Below are positions 34,501 through 42,092 of a stretch of 62,025 nucleotides of DNA, in pieces. Position 1 is the stretch's first letter. Every line of letters begins with the position of its first letter. The notes under the pieces are model-generated. The model did not search any database. It had not been told where the DNA came from and saw only the letters and a program-made list of their open reading frames with translations. The position numbers and the translations under genes are program-made. This DNA is from a bacterium (GTDB taxonomy: Bacteria; Armatimonadota; Zipacnadia; Zipacnadales; UBA11051): positions 1 through 62,025 of the forward strand of contig JAJFUB010000065.1 in NCBI GenBank assembly GCA_021372615.1. Reading direction: 5' to 3'.

Positions 34501-34563
34501 GGGCAGTTCGGCAGCGCAGGCAAGCGACGACGCGAGCGCCAGCGCCATGGCGATGGACCGCAT
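31513..34563 (-). CDS. Secreted YetA/PcRGLX-like protein (PL26-related, ~1016 aa)
   Basis: The protein has a signal peptide (MRSIAMALALASSLACA). The N-terminal region (LPLVVQHLSGAPIAADEPLQ, VSWGVPLPRGAV, LRLLGPDGKALPCQFDPVAT, LKWVLLSFML) fits the RIFT-barrel domain of exo-rhamnogalacturonan lyase (PL26)/YetA-like proteins. The middle (residues about 450-800) is helical, with many Trp, Tyr and His (SHTSWRYDDMRFDTIYRTWR, GLVHWHSGNRLYDYNSMTDF, GYGWAYYNIMAAAYSETKDD), as in the (alpha/alpha)6 part of those enzymes. C-terminal beta domains follow. It would depolymerise a pectin-like backbone outside the cytoplasm. ATG 34563 gives the signal peptide; an upstream start would lie inside a palindromic repeat. 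Confidence 0.7.
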   Translation of the reverse strand: MRSIAMALALASSLACAAELPLVVQHLSGAPIAADEPLQPVSWGVPLPRGAVTAADQLRLLGPDGKALPCQFDPVATWDRGQSLKWVLLSFMLDPKQASGLKLAYGVKATAAAPAGVHVRDDGGACIVDTGVLRTYVLKRTGMLDNVRLRVRGEERQFVGEAESYLVAAGSNYSGRFVAGPAEITVTRQGSRVAALRCEGWYQQNGTKLCRYVNRLTFFAGSPVIQVSQTFILTAQTGQVAFADIGLRLPLCGDWAGSFGVDGQAVPVSIVAGPTPAYLRQDAPDHCLYVGPRGQQEGKRLDGWMAQAAKMRGDATDSTVAVAARDAWQNFPFEFSRTLGDMTLHFWPEHGRTDSLHPVTLENINKLWFVHEGRLLDFTVPQAVHTFMDKGTENDYRYVRSAKVANAMGLAKTHDFSLMLAAAGNPTEHARALARQVDDPLVVSLSGRDMCATGAFDDLYPAGDPQFAGIDKGLRDFFVAERRMEAACGDYGQFNWGDSHTSWRYDDMRFDTIYRTWRNTHHGAPRVPWVLWARSADPVFLHYGLRNARHVLDLDYCHFTTPELEKLDYPIGKIAGALNDYKGLVHWHSGNRLYDYNSMTDFALWYSFVSGDDWGLEVAKQWGESVVARFTSPTGYREGAGVCDALLTLYQATWDERYLNLAHQYAAKLIASQLPDGRMPQWENYAPWLERYLRLVGPGGEAPDAARHAAARQCLIRWADAYLLGPADSSGEPGYGWAYYNIMAAAYSETKDDKYLAEGLGNLQAIVDNCYDEPGQVWSGYWQGGSLWGYIQQRAPYFLSALARHGKPVTPSYPEFSVSQCLFRLYSGPQQAMKLHLVGTAAEVGRAVLTGPDGQEVKRWELAKGPFDVRDEIPVQPETKYALKIVPDTIMVRVPVSDLPGEVMAPGLGGINAMRGSRLYFLVPQGCARFTIHVTGRLWPQTLTLYDPEGKLVERRQWAEFDGPKPQTLTVTAAPEQQGKLWCVVQGLAKNMVFKFDAAIPPVMAGPEARRFRSDW

Positions 34564-34576
34564 GATCGGCCTCCGG

Positions 34577-34599
34577 GGCGCGATGAATCGCGCCACTAC
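34577..34599. repeat. 23-bp repeat overlapping a stop codon
   Basis: GGCGCGAT-GA-ATCGCGCC plus CTAC is identical and in the same orientation as 24762-24784. The CTA at 34596-34598 is the stop codon (TAG) of the reverse-strand sulfatase-fold gene, so the element supplies the stop. Confidence 0.85.
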
Positions 34600-36071
34600 T
34601 TGAGCGACGGGAGGGCGTCGAAGCTCATCTTCACGCCCATCTCGCCCAGGACGTCCATGTGGGCCGTGCCGCCCAGGTGGCCCTGCGTCAGCGGCGCGTG
34701 CTCGCGCAGGTGGGTCTGCAAGGCCTCGCGCAGCTCGGCGGCCACCTGCGGGTGGTCGGCGGTGACACTGGTCAGCTCCTGCGGGTCGGCCTGCAGGTCG
34801 TATAGCTCCGGCGGGCGCGGAGACTGGACCTCGGCGTCCCAGGCCGTGACGTAGTTCCAGCGGTCGGTGCGGTAGGAGGCGTAGCCGCCGAAGGCGGTGA
34901 CGGTGGCGTCCCGAACGGCCACGGCGTCCTCACCCCTCCCCCTCTCCCTCGCTTCGCTTCGCTCCGCTCCGGAGAGGGGAACGGCGTGGGGCCAGACGTT
35001 GTGGCCCAGCATGCGCTCGTGCTGCGGCAGGCCCATGAGCGCCAGGGCGGTGGGCAGCAGGTCAGGGTGCTGCACAAAGCCTCGCACACGCTGGCCGGCG
35101 CCCTCGCCCTGCGGGTGGCGGATGAACAGGGGCAGGCGCGTGCACTGGTTGCGCAGGCGCGTGAGGCCCTTGTGCATCTCGCCCTGCTCCCCCAACATGC
35201 AGCCATGGTCCGAGGTGAACACGATCAGCGTGTCATCGAGCTTCCCTGTCGCCTTAAGCGTGTCGAGCAGGTGGCCGACCCAGCGGTCCACGAGGGTGAC
35301 TTCACCCGCATAGGCGGTGAGGACGTTCTTGACCTGCGCCTCGGTCATCTGGCTGGTGAGGCCGGGGGGGACGAGGCCGTCGAGGCTGTCGAAGTCCGGG
35401 TCGTAGAGACGCGCATAGTCCTGGGGCGGGTCCCACGGTTCGTGCGGGTCGAAGCAGTCCACCCACATGTAGAAGGGCGCGTCGAGAGTGTAGGCCTCCA
35501 GCCAGGCGGCGGCCTTGCGCATGACCTGGCCGACGAAGGTGTCGGCGTCACTGGCCCAGTCCTTGCGGTTCATCAGGTGCTGGGTGAGCCAGTGACGGCC
35601 CCGGAGCTGGCCGCCGGGGGCGGAGCGCTGGAGCAGGTCGGCCACCTGCGCCTCGTCGCGCAGCATGAAGGGGTCGTCCTCCTCGCCGCGGATCCAGTGC
35701 CAGCAGTCGAAGCCCCGGTGGAAGTTCTTGCCCGGCTTCATCATGTGGTAGACATCGGTGACGAGGCAGGAGACGTAGCCCTGCTCGCGCAGCCACTCGG
35801 CGGCCGTCACGTCCTCATCAAAGACGCCGTGCCAGCCGTGCAGTTGCACCATGTCGCTCTTCTGGGGAACGTACCTGAAGGGGACGATGGGGCGACCGGT
35901 CTGCATGACGCGGCGGGCCGGGAGGGTGGGCAGGCCCTCGGCGTAGGCGTCCTCGAACACGACGCTCTCGGCGGCCAGGCGGTCCAGGTTCGGCGTCCGG
36001 ATCCACGAGTTGCCGTAGGCCCCCAGGTAATCCCAGCGCAGGGTGTCGCTGACGACGAAGAGGAGGTTCAT
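34596..36071 (-). CDS. Sulfatase-fold hydrolase with Thr at the nucleophile position
   Basis: The 491-aa protein has the sulfatase/phosphatase superfamily core: MNLLFVVSDTLRWDYLGAYG (metal Asp), RTPNLDRLAAES, IVFTSDHGCMLGEQG and ELYDLQADPQELTSV. At the signature site it reads PTLPARRVMQTG, so Thr49 replaces the Cys or Ser that is converted to formylglycine in true sulfatases. Thr nucleophiles occur in related phosphodiesterase and phosphomutase members of the superfamily, so this may be a phospho- or other ester hydrolase, not a sulfatase. It has no signal peptide. Residues about 363-378 (GAERSEARERGRGED) come from an inserted palindromic repeat. It lies between the PL26-like and DUF1003 genes on the same strand. 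Confidence 0.88.
   Translation of the reverse strand: MNLLFVVSDTLRWDYLGAYGNSWIRTPNLDRLAAESVVFEDAYAEGLPTLPARRVMQTGRPIVPFRYVPQKSDMVQLHGWHGVFDEDVTAAEWLREQGYVSCLVTDVYHMMKPGKNFHRGFDCWHWIRGEEDDPFMLRDEAQVADLLQRSAPGGQLRGRHWLTQHLMNRKDWASDADTFVGQVMRKAAAWLEAYTLDAPFYMWVDCFDPHEPWDPPQDYARLYDPDFDSLDGLVPPGLTSQMTEAQVKNVLTAYAGEVTLVDRWVGHLLDTLKATGKLDDTLIVFTSDHGCMLGEQGEMHKGLTRLRNQCTRLPLFIRHPQGEGAGQRVRGFVQHPDLLPTALALMGLPQHERMLGHNVWPHAVPLSGAERSEARERGRGEDAVAVRDATVTAFGGYASYRTDRWNYVTAWDAEVQSPRPPELYDLQADPQELTSVTADHPQVAAELREALQTHLREHAPLTQGHLGGTAHMDVLGEMGVKMSFDALPSLK
34931..34979. repeat. Palindromic element inside the Thr-type sulfatase-fold gene
   Basis: CCCCTCTCC (34939-34947) and GGAGAGGGG (34971-34979) flank a loop of repeated CTTCG/CTCCG units. 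It is read in frame and encodes a low-complexity Glu/Arg/Gly stretch. Confidence 0.65.
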
Positions 36072-36080
36072 GGCCGGCTC

Positions 36081-36809
36081 CTATGACGAGGTATTCCCAT
36101 CAGTCCGCCCCTGTCCGAGCAGCTCGTTCATCAGATCCACCTGGATGCTCTGGATCTCCGTCAGCCGCTCCCACTGGCGCGTCATGATGTGGTCAATCTT
36201 CTCATGCAGTTGCTTGATCTCCAGTTCGGCCTTGAGATTGACCTGGTAGTCGTGCTCGGCGCGCAGGCGGTCGCGAGCCTCCTGGCGGTTCTGGCTCATC
36301 ATGATGACGGGCGCCTGGATGGCCGCCAGGCACGAGAGCACAAGATTGAGCAGGATGAAGGGGAAGGGATCGAACGGTCTGGCGAACAGCGCGATGGAGT
36401 TGAGGGCGATCCAGGCCACCAGCACGATGCCGAAGCCGATGATAAAGCCCCAGCTGCCGGCGGTGTCGGCCAGCCGGTCGGCGATGTGCTGCCCGAACGT
36501 CGTCTTCTCCTCGAACTCGGCGTTCGTGTCGGTCGAGATGAAGGCACGCGACTCGAGGGCGGCGACGACCTCCTGCTCCAGGGAGGACAGCTCGCCCTTC
36601 TCGCTCGCCAGCGACTCGGCGATGTACTCCGCACGGGCGGCATCAAGGCATTCGTGGCAAACGGGCTGCTCGGGCGTCCAGTCCGGGTGATGCTCACGGA
36701 TCTGCGCGACGAGCGACGGTCGCACGAACGCGCCGTTGATCAACTCAGCGGCGGTGTGTTGCTTGTGACAGACCGGGCAATCCACCATCGGCGTCGCGTT
36801 GTCGGCCAT
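36081..36809 (-). CDS. DUF1003 membrane protein with N-terminal zinc ribbon
   Basis: The 242-aa protein has an N-terminal CPVCHKQH...VCHECLDAAR four-Cys ribbon, then the DUF1003 core: WGFIIGFGIVLVAWIALNSI, FDPFPFILLNLVLSCLAAIQ, APVIMMSQNRQEARDRLRAE and a charged helical tail (EIKQLHEKIDHIMTRQWERL). DUF1003 proteins are two-helix inner-membrane proteins of unknown function. The gene starts 53 bases downstream of the DUF4838 stop and ends 9 bases before the sulfatase-fold start, all on the reverse strand, so they may form one transcript. Confidence 0.88.
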   Translation of the reverse strand: MADNATPMVDCPVCHKQHTAAELINGAFVRPSLVAQIREHHPDWTPEQPVCHECLDAARAEYIAESLASEKGELSSLEQEVVAALESRAFISTDTNAEFEEKTTFGQHIADRLADTAGSWGFIIGFGIVLVAWIALNSIALFARPFDPFPFILLNLVLSCLAAIQAPVIMMSQNRQEARDRLRAEHDYQVNLKAELEIKQLHEKIDHIMTRQWERLTEIQSIQVDLMNELLGQGRTDGNTSS

Positions 36810-36862
36810 GGCCTCTCTCTTCCCTCTCTATGCCACCCCCTGCGACGCCGGAGCGGCGTCGC

Positions 36863-39184
36863 CTACTGCTTGACCAGCCAGAAGCGGTCCACCCACACCG
36901 CCTTCATGTTGTCCGGGTTCTTGGGCGGTGCGGCCCACAGGTACACCTGGTCATGCAGCTTGGTGGTGCCGATCTTGTAGGTCTCGTACTTGTCGCTGGC
37001 GATGTCCTTGCACTCGCGGCCCAGATGCGCCAGCCCCGTCTTGTTCTTCACATCGTAGATACCCGCCGTGAAGCCCAGGCCGACGTCCCCCGCCTTCTCG
37101 CAGCGAACCGAGACATAGACATCGTACGTGGCCTCGGGGTCGAGGTCGGCTGTCGAGAGGAGCTGCTGGACGGCCCACTCGAAGTGGCTGCCCGGCATCC
37201 AGGCCGCGACCTTGTCGGAGGCGAGATCGTCGTGCTTGAGGGCCGAGCCTGTCCCCTCCTGCCACAGGTTGAAGCCACTATCCTGCAGGTCCACCCACTG
37301 GTCCTCTTTGAGGTTCTCACAGCCCGCCGGGGGCGGGGACTCGGCGCGATCCAGCTCGACCGTACGCAGCCCGAAGGCCTCCACCGGCCTGCCCTCGGAG
37401 AGCTTGGCGATGCTGCCGCCCTTGCACAGCTCCATGAAGGTCTGGTGGTTGCCCACGTAGTCGGCGGGGCCCGGCCAGGGGACCTTCTGCTTGCGGGCCA
37501 GGGCCTTGAACTCGAACCACCGGGTGCCCCAGACATAGCGCAGCGGCAAGCGGGCGACCTGCACGCGGTTGAGCAGCACCGGGTCGTCCTTCACGGCGGC
37601 CTCGGCGTCGTTGAAGAGCTTCTCGGCCTGCGACATCACCTCGAAGCTCAGGTAGGCCGAGGTGGGCGGCACCCAGATGGCCAGATAGGTCTTGGTCTTC
37701 TCCACGCTGTCGTGCAGGATGGTGAGGTACTGGCGGATCGGCGGGGCGGCCGGGCCAAAGTAGCCGTCCAGGAACTCGTCAATGAGCTTGCGGTCGTCCA
37801 GGCGCGGGTTCCACAGCAGCTTGGCCAGGACCCAGGCCTTCAGCTCGGCCATCTCGGCGCCGTACGACTGGTAGGCCCCCTGCTCGAACAGCCCCTTCAC
37901 GCCGTTATCCACAAAGAAGCGCACATTCGGCCCCAGCACCCGCTGGTTGGGGAAGGGCATGATGTAGTGGCCGAAGTTGGTCGTGTAGTCCCAGATGTAC
38001 AGCCGGTTGCAGATCTTGTTCCAGCCACGGATGTCGTCGGCGAAGGTCCGGTTGGTCTCGCCCGTCAGCGGCTCGGCGAAGTTGCACTCGATGCTGCACA
38101 GGCGAATGATGACATTCGGCAGCGGCTTGACGTGCAGCGGCGGCTTGCGGGTATACGAGTAGGCCAGGGTGTCAATGGCGACGTTCGGGTACTGCTTGGC
38201 GACTTCGGCCGCCACGGTGTTGACCAGGTGCAGCAGCGGCCCTGAGGGCGAGCCCTCATATTCCTCCAGCTTCTTGCACTCCGGGCACAGGCAGTGGAGG
38301 TCCACATCGTTCTGCGACACCGAGACGATGCCGGCGGTTGGGTTCTTGGCTATCCACGCCAGCACCCGCTCGGTGACGATGCGCTTGACGTCGGGGTTGG
38401 TGACACAGAGCTGGCAATAGGGATGCTCGGCAACGATGCGCTTGCCGTCGCGCTCGCTGTAGTACTCCGGGTGGTCCTTGGCGAACTCCCGGGGCGGCAT
38501 CAACGGATCGAAGGTGTGCACGAAGGACGCGCCGGCATAGGTGAGCTTGCCGCCACGGGCGGCGTCCAGGCGGAAGTGGTGGCCGTTGCACTTGTTGCGC
38601 ACGGCGAAGTCCCCGTCGAAGGCGTCGTACCAGAATGATTCCCGGTACTCCAGGGGCGGGATGTAGCGGACGTGCTGCTCGGGCACGGTCAGGTCGGGCT
38701 TGTGGGGGATGGTGCTGGCCTTCGACGACCACCAGTGGCAGCCGACCACATCCTCGAGGAAGGTGTAGACGGCGTAGAGGGTCCCACGCGGCTCGTCGCC
38801 GGCGAAGATGAGATTGAGCCCCGAGGTCTCGATGACGATGCCGTCGGGCCTAAGCTGATCGAGCTTGAGGCCGGGGGCCAGCATCTGCTGCACCTTGCCC
38901 CGTCCCACGCACAGCACCTTGCCGCGCGGCAGCTCGGCGGTCACGAGCACGCGGAACTCCGCCCCGGTGACTTGCTGCAGGAAGCTCGCCAGCTCGTTGG
39001 CGGCGTGCTGGGTCGGTGACTCCTGCGGCTTGCCCTCGGCATCCGGGGGCAGGACGGCCGAGGGATCAATCACGATGGTGTAGGTGGTCTTGCCGCCTGC
39101 GGCCAGGTACAGGTCCACGGCGTGCGCCGGGCATACCGCCAGCGCGGCAGTCAGCAGGAGGAACGCGGCGAGCGGGCGAATCAT
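36863..39184 (-). CDS. Secreted DUF4838 glycosidase-like protein, second copy
   Basis: The 773-aa protein has a signal peptide (MIRPLAAFLLLTAALAVCPA). An alpha-glucuronidase-like N-terminal domain follows (YTIVIDPSAVLPPDAEG, QHAANELASFLQQVTGAEFR, GIVIETSGLNLIFAGDEPRG), then the DUF4838 region (GIVSVSQNDVDLHCLCPECK, HLVNTVAAEVAKQYPNVAID). A C-terminal beta domain ends WVDRFWLVKQ. It shares architecture with the protein at 16371 but is quite divergent, so it may act on a different linkage. ATG 39184 has GGGAG about 12 bases upstream and gives the signal peptide. It is divergent from the DUF4091 gene, with only 61 bases between starts. Confidence 0.8.
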   Translation of the reverse strand: MIRPLAAFLLLTAALAVCPAHAVDLYLAAGGKTTYTIVIDPSAVLPPDAEGKPQESPTQHAANELASFLQQVTGAEFRVLVTAELPRGKVLCVGRGKVQQMLAPGLKLDQLRPDGIVIETSGLNLIFAGDEPRGTLYAVYTFLEDVVGCHWWSSKASTIPHKPDLTVPEQHVRYIPPLEYRESFWYDAFDGDFAVRNKCNGHHFRLDAARGGKLTYAGASFVHTFDPLMPPREFAKDHPEYYSERDGKRIVAEHPYCQLCVTNPDVKRIVTERVLAWIAKNPTAGIVSVSQNDVDLHCLCPECKKLEEYEGSPSGPLLHLVNTVAAEVAKQYPNVAIDTLAYSYTRKPPLHVKPLPNVIIRLCSIECNFAEPLTGETNRTFADDIRGWNKICNRLYIWDYTTNFGHYIMPFPNQRVLGPNVRFFVDNGVKGLFEQGAYQSYGAEMAELKAWVLAKLLWNPRLDDRKLIDEFLDGYFGPAAPPIRQYLTILHDSVEKTKTYLAIWVPPTSAYLSFEVMSQAEKLFNDAEAAVKDDPVLLNRVQVARLPLRYVWGTRWFEFKALARKQKVPWPGPADYVGNHQTFMELCKGGSIAKLSEGRPVEAFGLRTVELDRAESPPPAGCENLKEDQWVDLQDSGFNLWQEGTGSALKHDDLASDKVAAWMPGSHFEWAVQQLLSTADLDPEATYDVYVSVRCEKAGDVGLGFTAGIYDVKNKTGLAHLGRECKDIASDKYETYKIGTTKLHDQVYLWAAPPKNPDNMKAVWVDRFWLVKQ

Positions 39185-39245
39185 TGGCAACACACTCCCT
39201 TCAGGGATGCGGTAGAGATTCCACCACCTGAGCCGGGGTTCCTCC

Positions 39246-42047
39246 ATGCGCACCCTGTTCTGTCTGCTCGCCATGTGCGCCCTGTCCGCCGCGCTGGCCC
39301 TGCAAGCCGACCTCGTCCGCGACGGCGCGGGCCGAGTGACGCAGGCCACGGTGGAGACGCAGGCTTACCGGCTCCTACTGGACGTGGGCAAGGGCGCGCG
39401 GGTCATGTCGCTGTTCGACAAGGCCGCGCAGGTGGAGCTGGTCCAGAAGGACGCCTCGGGCCTGGGGGGCCTGCTTGAGGACCGGCCCATCTTCAGCGAC
39501 AGCCTGTACCTGTGTACCGCGACCCGAAACACGCCCCAGGAGCTGGTGTTACGCTGCACGGTCAGCAAGGACGGCGTCAGCCTCGTGAAGACCTTCACCT
39601 TTACCGAGGGGCGGCCCAGCTTCGGCGTGCGCTATGAGATCGAGAACGCCACGCAGCTTCCCTTCAAGCTGTGGGTGCGCAACTTCGCCAACCCCGGCGG
39701 CGGACCGCTGACGGAAGCCGACCACTTCTTCCTGCGCGACGGGGGCAAGCTGCTAGACCTCACCTTCCCCGACACGTACTACAAGTCCCTGGACGCGCCG
39801 TGGGCGGCATACCTGGACGCCCAGCAGCGCAGCGGCTTCTTCGTGCGGTGCGACTTCGACCTGCTCGACCAGTTCTACTGCTGGAGCCACAGCAAGGTGA
39901 CGCCGACCTTCGAGTGGATCTACCGGCCGGTGCCCCCGGGGCAGAGGACAAGCACGAGCCTGGTGTTCGGGCTCATCACCGGCCTGGCCGGTGTCGGCAA
40001 TGTGAGCGCCGACGGGCAGGCCTCGGCGGAGGCGGCAGCGGCCGCCGAACCGCGCCAGGAGCCGAAGCTCGTCGCCATCCCCGGCTGGAAGCCGCTGGAG
40101 GAGCTGTACCAGCCGACTGCCGAGGAGCGCGCGCGGGGCTTCATCGCCGTCGTCAGTGGCGTCCCGGCCCCGGCGCCGCGCCTGACCGAAGTCCAGATGG
40201 ATGTGGGACTGCAGGAAGCCGAGGCGGCGCCGGTGGAGCTGTTCGGGCTGGCGGAGCAGGCGCAGGTGCGGGCAACTCTGGCGGGGCTGCCGGTGGGGGT
40301 GGAGGTCGAGGAGGGAGGATGGCTGAAGGCGAACGGCGGCCCACCCCCTACCCCCTCCCTGAAGGGAGGGGGGAACGGCAATGCCCCCGCCCTACAGCCC
40401 GGCGCCTCCCTCCAGCCTGGTGCCGCCGTACAGGTGGAGCGGGGGCGGAGCCGGCGGCTGTGGCTGAAGCTCGGACCGCAGAGCCTGCCGCCCGGCGTCA
40501 CGCAGGGCACACTCACACTGACCACCGGGCAGGGCCAGCCGCTCGTGCTCCCGCTGCAGCTCACCGTCTGGAACGCGAAGCTCCCCGAGCAGCCCGTCAT
40601 CGGCACGCAGTTCTACGCCTCGGTGCCGACGCTCTCCTCGTACACCCTCGACGACGCGGCCAAGCGCAAGTTCATCACCATCATGGACAACATGCAGGCG
40701 CTGCATTGCGACAATCTGGACTGGGGCGTGGGGCCGCATTCACCGGCCGCGCACCTGAAGACTGCGGGCACAGGGCAGTTGCTCAGCGACTGGGGCAAGC
40801 AGCACCCCAACACCGCCGCGGACAAGCTGCCTGACCTCGACTTCTCGTACTTCGATGTCTGGTTTGAGGAGCCCGTCAAGCGGCACATGACGCGGTTCGT
40901 GGCCCATGTGCCGTCGGGGAACGGCTGGCGCGAAGCGTCCCTGATCGGCGCGGCGCTGGGAACCAAGACCGACACGCCCGATGACGAGCAGGGGTGGGCC
41001 GTCATGGGATGGTACTACCGGCAACTGCGCGCCTACGCCGAGCGCAAGGGGTTCACCTCGTTCTGGGCCAAGCTGGATGACGAGATCCCCCAGGAGCACA
41101 TCCCCCGGTGGCTGGAGGCGGCACGCAAGTACCGCGCGGCGGGCTTCCGGCCCTTCACGACCAACACGGGCAACATCGCCCGGTCCGAGAGCCTGCTGCG
41201 GGAGATGAACAGGGACAGCGACGCGTGGCAGGTGGCGCTGTGCCTGAGTCGGGACTTCATGGACCTGACCCGCAAAGGCGCGGTGTTCGTGACGCGGCGA
41301 GAGAGGATCAGCGCCAAGTGGGGGCGGTACGGCAACGGCGGCGCGGTGGACACATGGGCCACAAAGGTGTTCGGCCCCGAACGTCCGGCGGAGAAGGTGG
41401 ACCAGGTGCAGGTGTTCGTGGGCGGCCAGGCCCTGACCATGCGCGGAGGGAGCGGCTGGGGCAACAAGGACCACGGGGTGGCCATGCAGTATGGCGACTA
41501 CATCTACCTGTCCTGCCCCGACGGGGGCGACCCGAACGCGGCGAACATCGAGGTCAGCTACCGCCTGCGGACGCTGCAGGAGGGTGGCGAGCCGGCCGTC
41601 AAGCTCGAGCCGACCGACGAGGTGTGGTACTACGGCGGGGGAAGCTACAAGACACCCTACGAGGCCGCGCGAGCGTACCCGTGGCGGGTCGTGGCCTGGA
41701 ACATGCGCGGCTACGGCTGGTGGACCTACCTGTGGTGGAACGGCGAGGACATCCTGGTCAAGTACCGGCCCGAGACGAACGACGTGCTGCTCTCGGCGGC
41801 GTGGGAGGGCCTGCGCGACGGGAACGAGGACGCGGCGTACTTCCGCCTGGCCGAAGAGAAGCTGGCGCAAGCGGGGCGGAAGGACGAACTGGCGCGGCTG
41901 CGGGGTGTCTTCGGGCGCGACGAGAGCGCGGTGCTGCGCCTGGGCGAAGTGAAGCGTGAGATCTACGCGTGGGATGACTTCATCGCTCCGACGTACGCGG
42001 CGTACAACACTGCCAAGCGCGAGGCACTGCGGGTGCTGGCGCAGTAG
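39246..42047 (+). CDS. Secreted DUF4091 (GH123-like) glycoside hydrolase-like protein
   Basis: The 933-aa protein has a signal peptide (MRTLFCLLAMCALSAALA). An N-terminal beta-rich half (RVTQATVETQAYRLLLDVGK, FGVRYEIENATQLPFKLWVR) is followed by immunoglobulin-like PVELFGLAEQAQVRATLAGL segments. The C-terminal half is of DUF4091/GH123-like TIM-barrel type, with FTSFWAKLDDEIPQEHIPRW (candidate acidic residues DDE), ARKYRAAGFRPFTTNTGN and WNMRGYGWWTYLWWNGEDIL. Relatives are beta-N-acetylgalactosaminidases and uncharacterised enzymes. A palindromic repeat at 40351-40372 is read in frame and gives a Pro/Gly-rich insert. It is followed after 45 bases by the LamG/TIM-barrel gene. Confidence 0.75.
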   Translation: MRTLFCLLAMCALSAALALQADLVRDGAGRVTQATVETQAYRLLLDVGKGARVMSLFDKAAQVELVQKDASGLGGLLEDRPIFSDSLYLCTATRNTPQELVLRCTVSKDGVSLVKTFTFTEGRPSFGVRYEIENATQLPFKLWVRNFANPGGGPLTEADHFFLRDGGKLLDLTFPDTYYKSLDAPWAAYLDAQQRSGFFVRCDFDLLDQFYCWSHSKVTPTFEWIYRPVPPGQRTSTSLVFGLITGLAGVGNVSADGQASAEAAAAAEPRQEPKLVAIPGWKPLEELYQPTAEERARGFIAVVSGVPAPAPRLTEVQMDVGLQEAEAAPVELFGLAEQAQVRATLAGLPVGVEVEEGGWLKANGGPPPTPSLKGGGNGNAPALQPGASLQPGAAVQVERGRSRRLWLKLGPQSLPPGVTQGTLTLTTGQGQPLVLPLQLTVWNAKLPEQPVIGTQFYASVPTLSSYTLDDAAKRKFITIMDNMQALHCDNLDWGVGPHSPAAHLKTAGTGQLLSDWGKQHPNTAADKLPDLDFSYFDVWFEEPVKRHMTRFVAHVPSGNGWREASLIGAALGTKTDTPDDEQGWAVMGWYYRQLRAYAERKGFTSFWAKLDDEIPQEHIPRWLEAARKYRAAGFRPFTTNTGNIARSESLLREMNRDSDAWQVALCLSRDFMDLTRKGAVFVTRRERISAKWGRYGNGGAVDTWATKVFGPERPAEKVDQVQVFVGGQALTMRGGSGWGNKDHGVAMQYGDYIYLSCPDGGDPNAANIEVSYRLRTLQEGGEPAVKLEPTDEVWYYGGGSYKTPYEAARAYPWRVVAWNMRGYGWWTYLWWNGEDILVKYRPETNDVLLSAAWEGLRDGNEDAAYFRLAEEKLAQAGRKDELARLRGVFGRDESAVLRLGEVKREIYAWDDFIAPTYAAYNTAKREALRVLAQ
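40351..40372. repeat. Palindrome inside the DUF4091 gene
   Basis: CCCCCTCCCT (40351-40360) and AGGGAGGGGG (40363-40372) flank GA. The in-frame translation GGPPPTPSLKGGGNGNAP is low-complexity and looks like an insert between structured segments. Confidence 0.75.
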
Positions 42048-42092
42048 CGCGAGGGCGCGGACGTCCCGGACGCGCCAAAGGAGATGACAGCA

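Noticed and set aside
33409-34854. Plus-strand open frame spanning the PL26-like and sulfatase-fold genes
   Set aside because: It runs across two well-supported reverse-strand genes and the repeat between them, and shows no domain.
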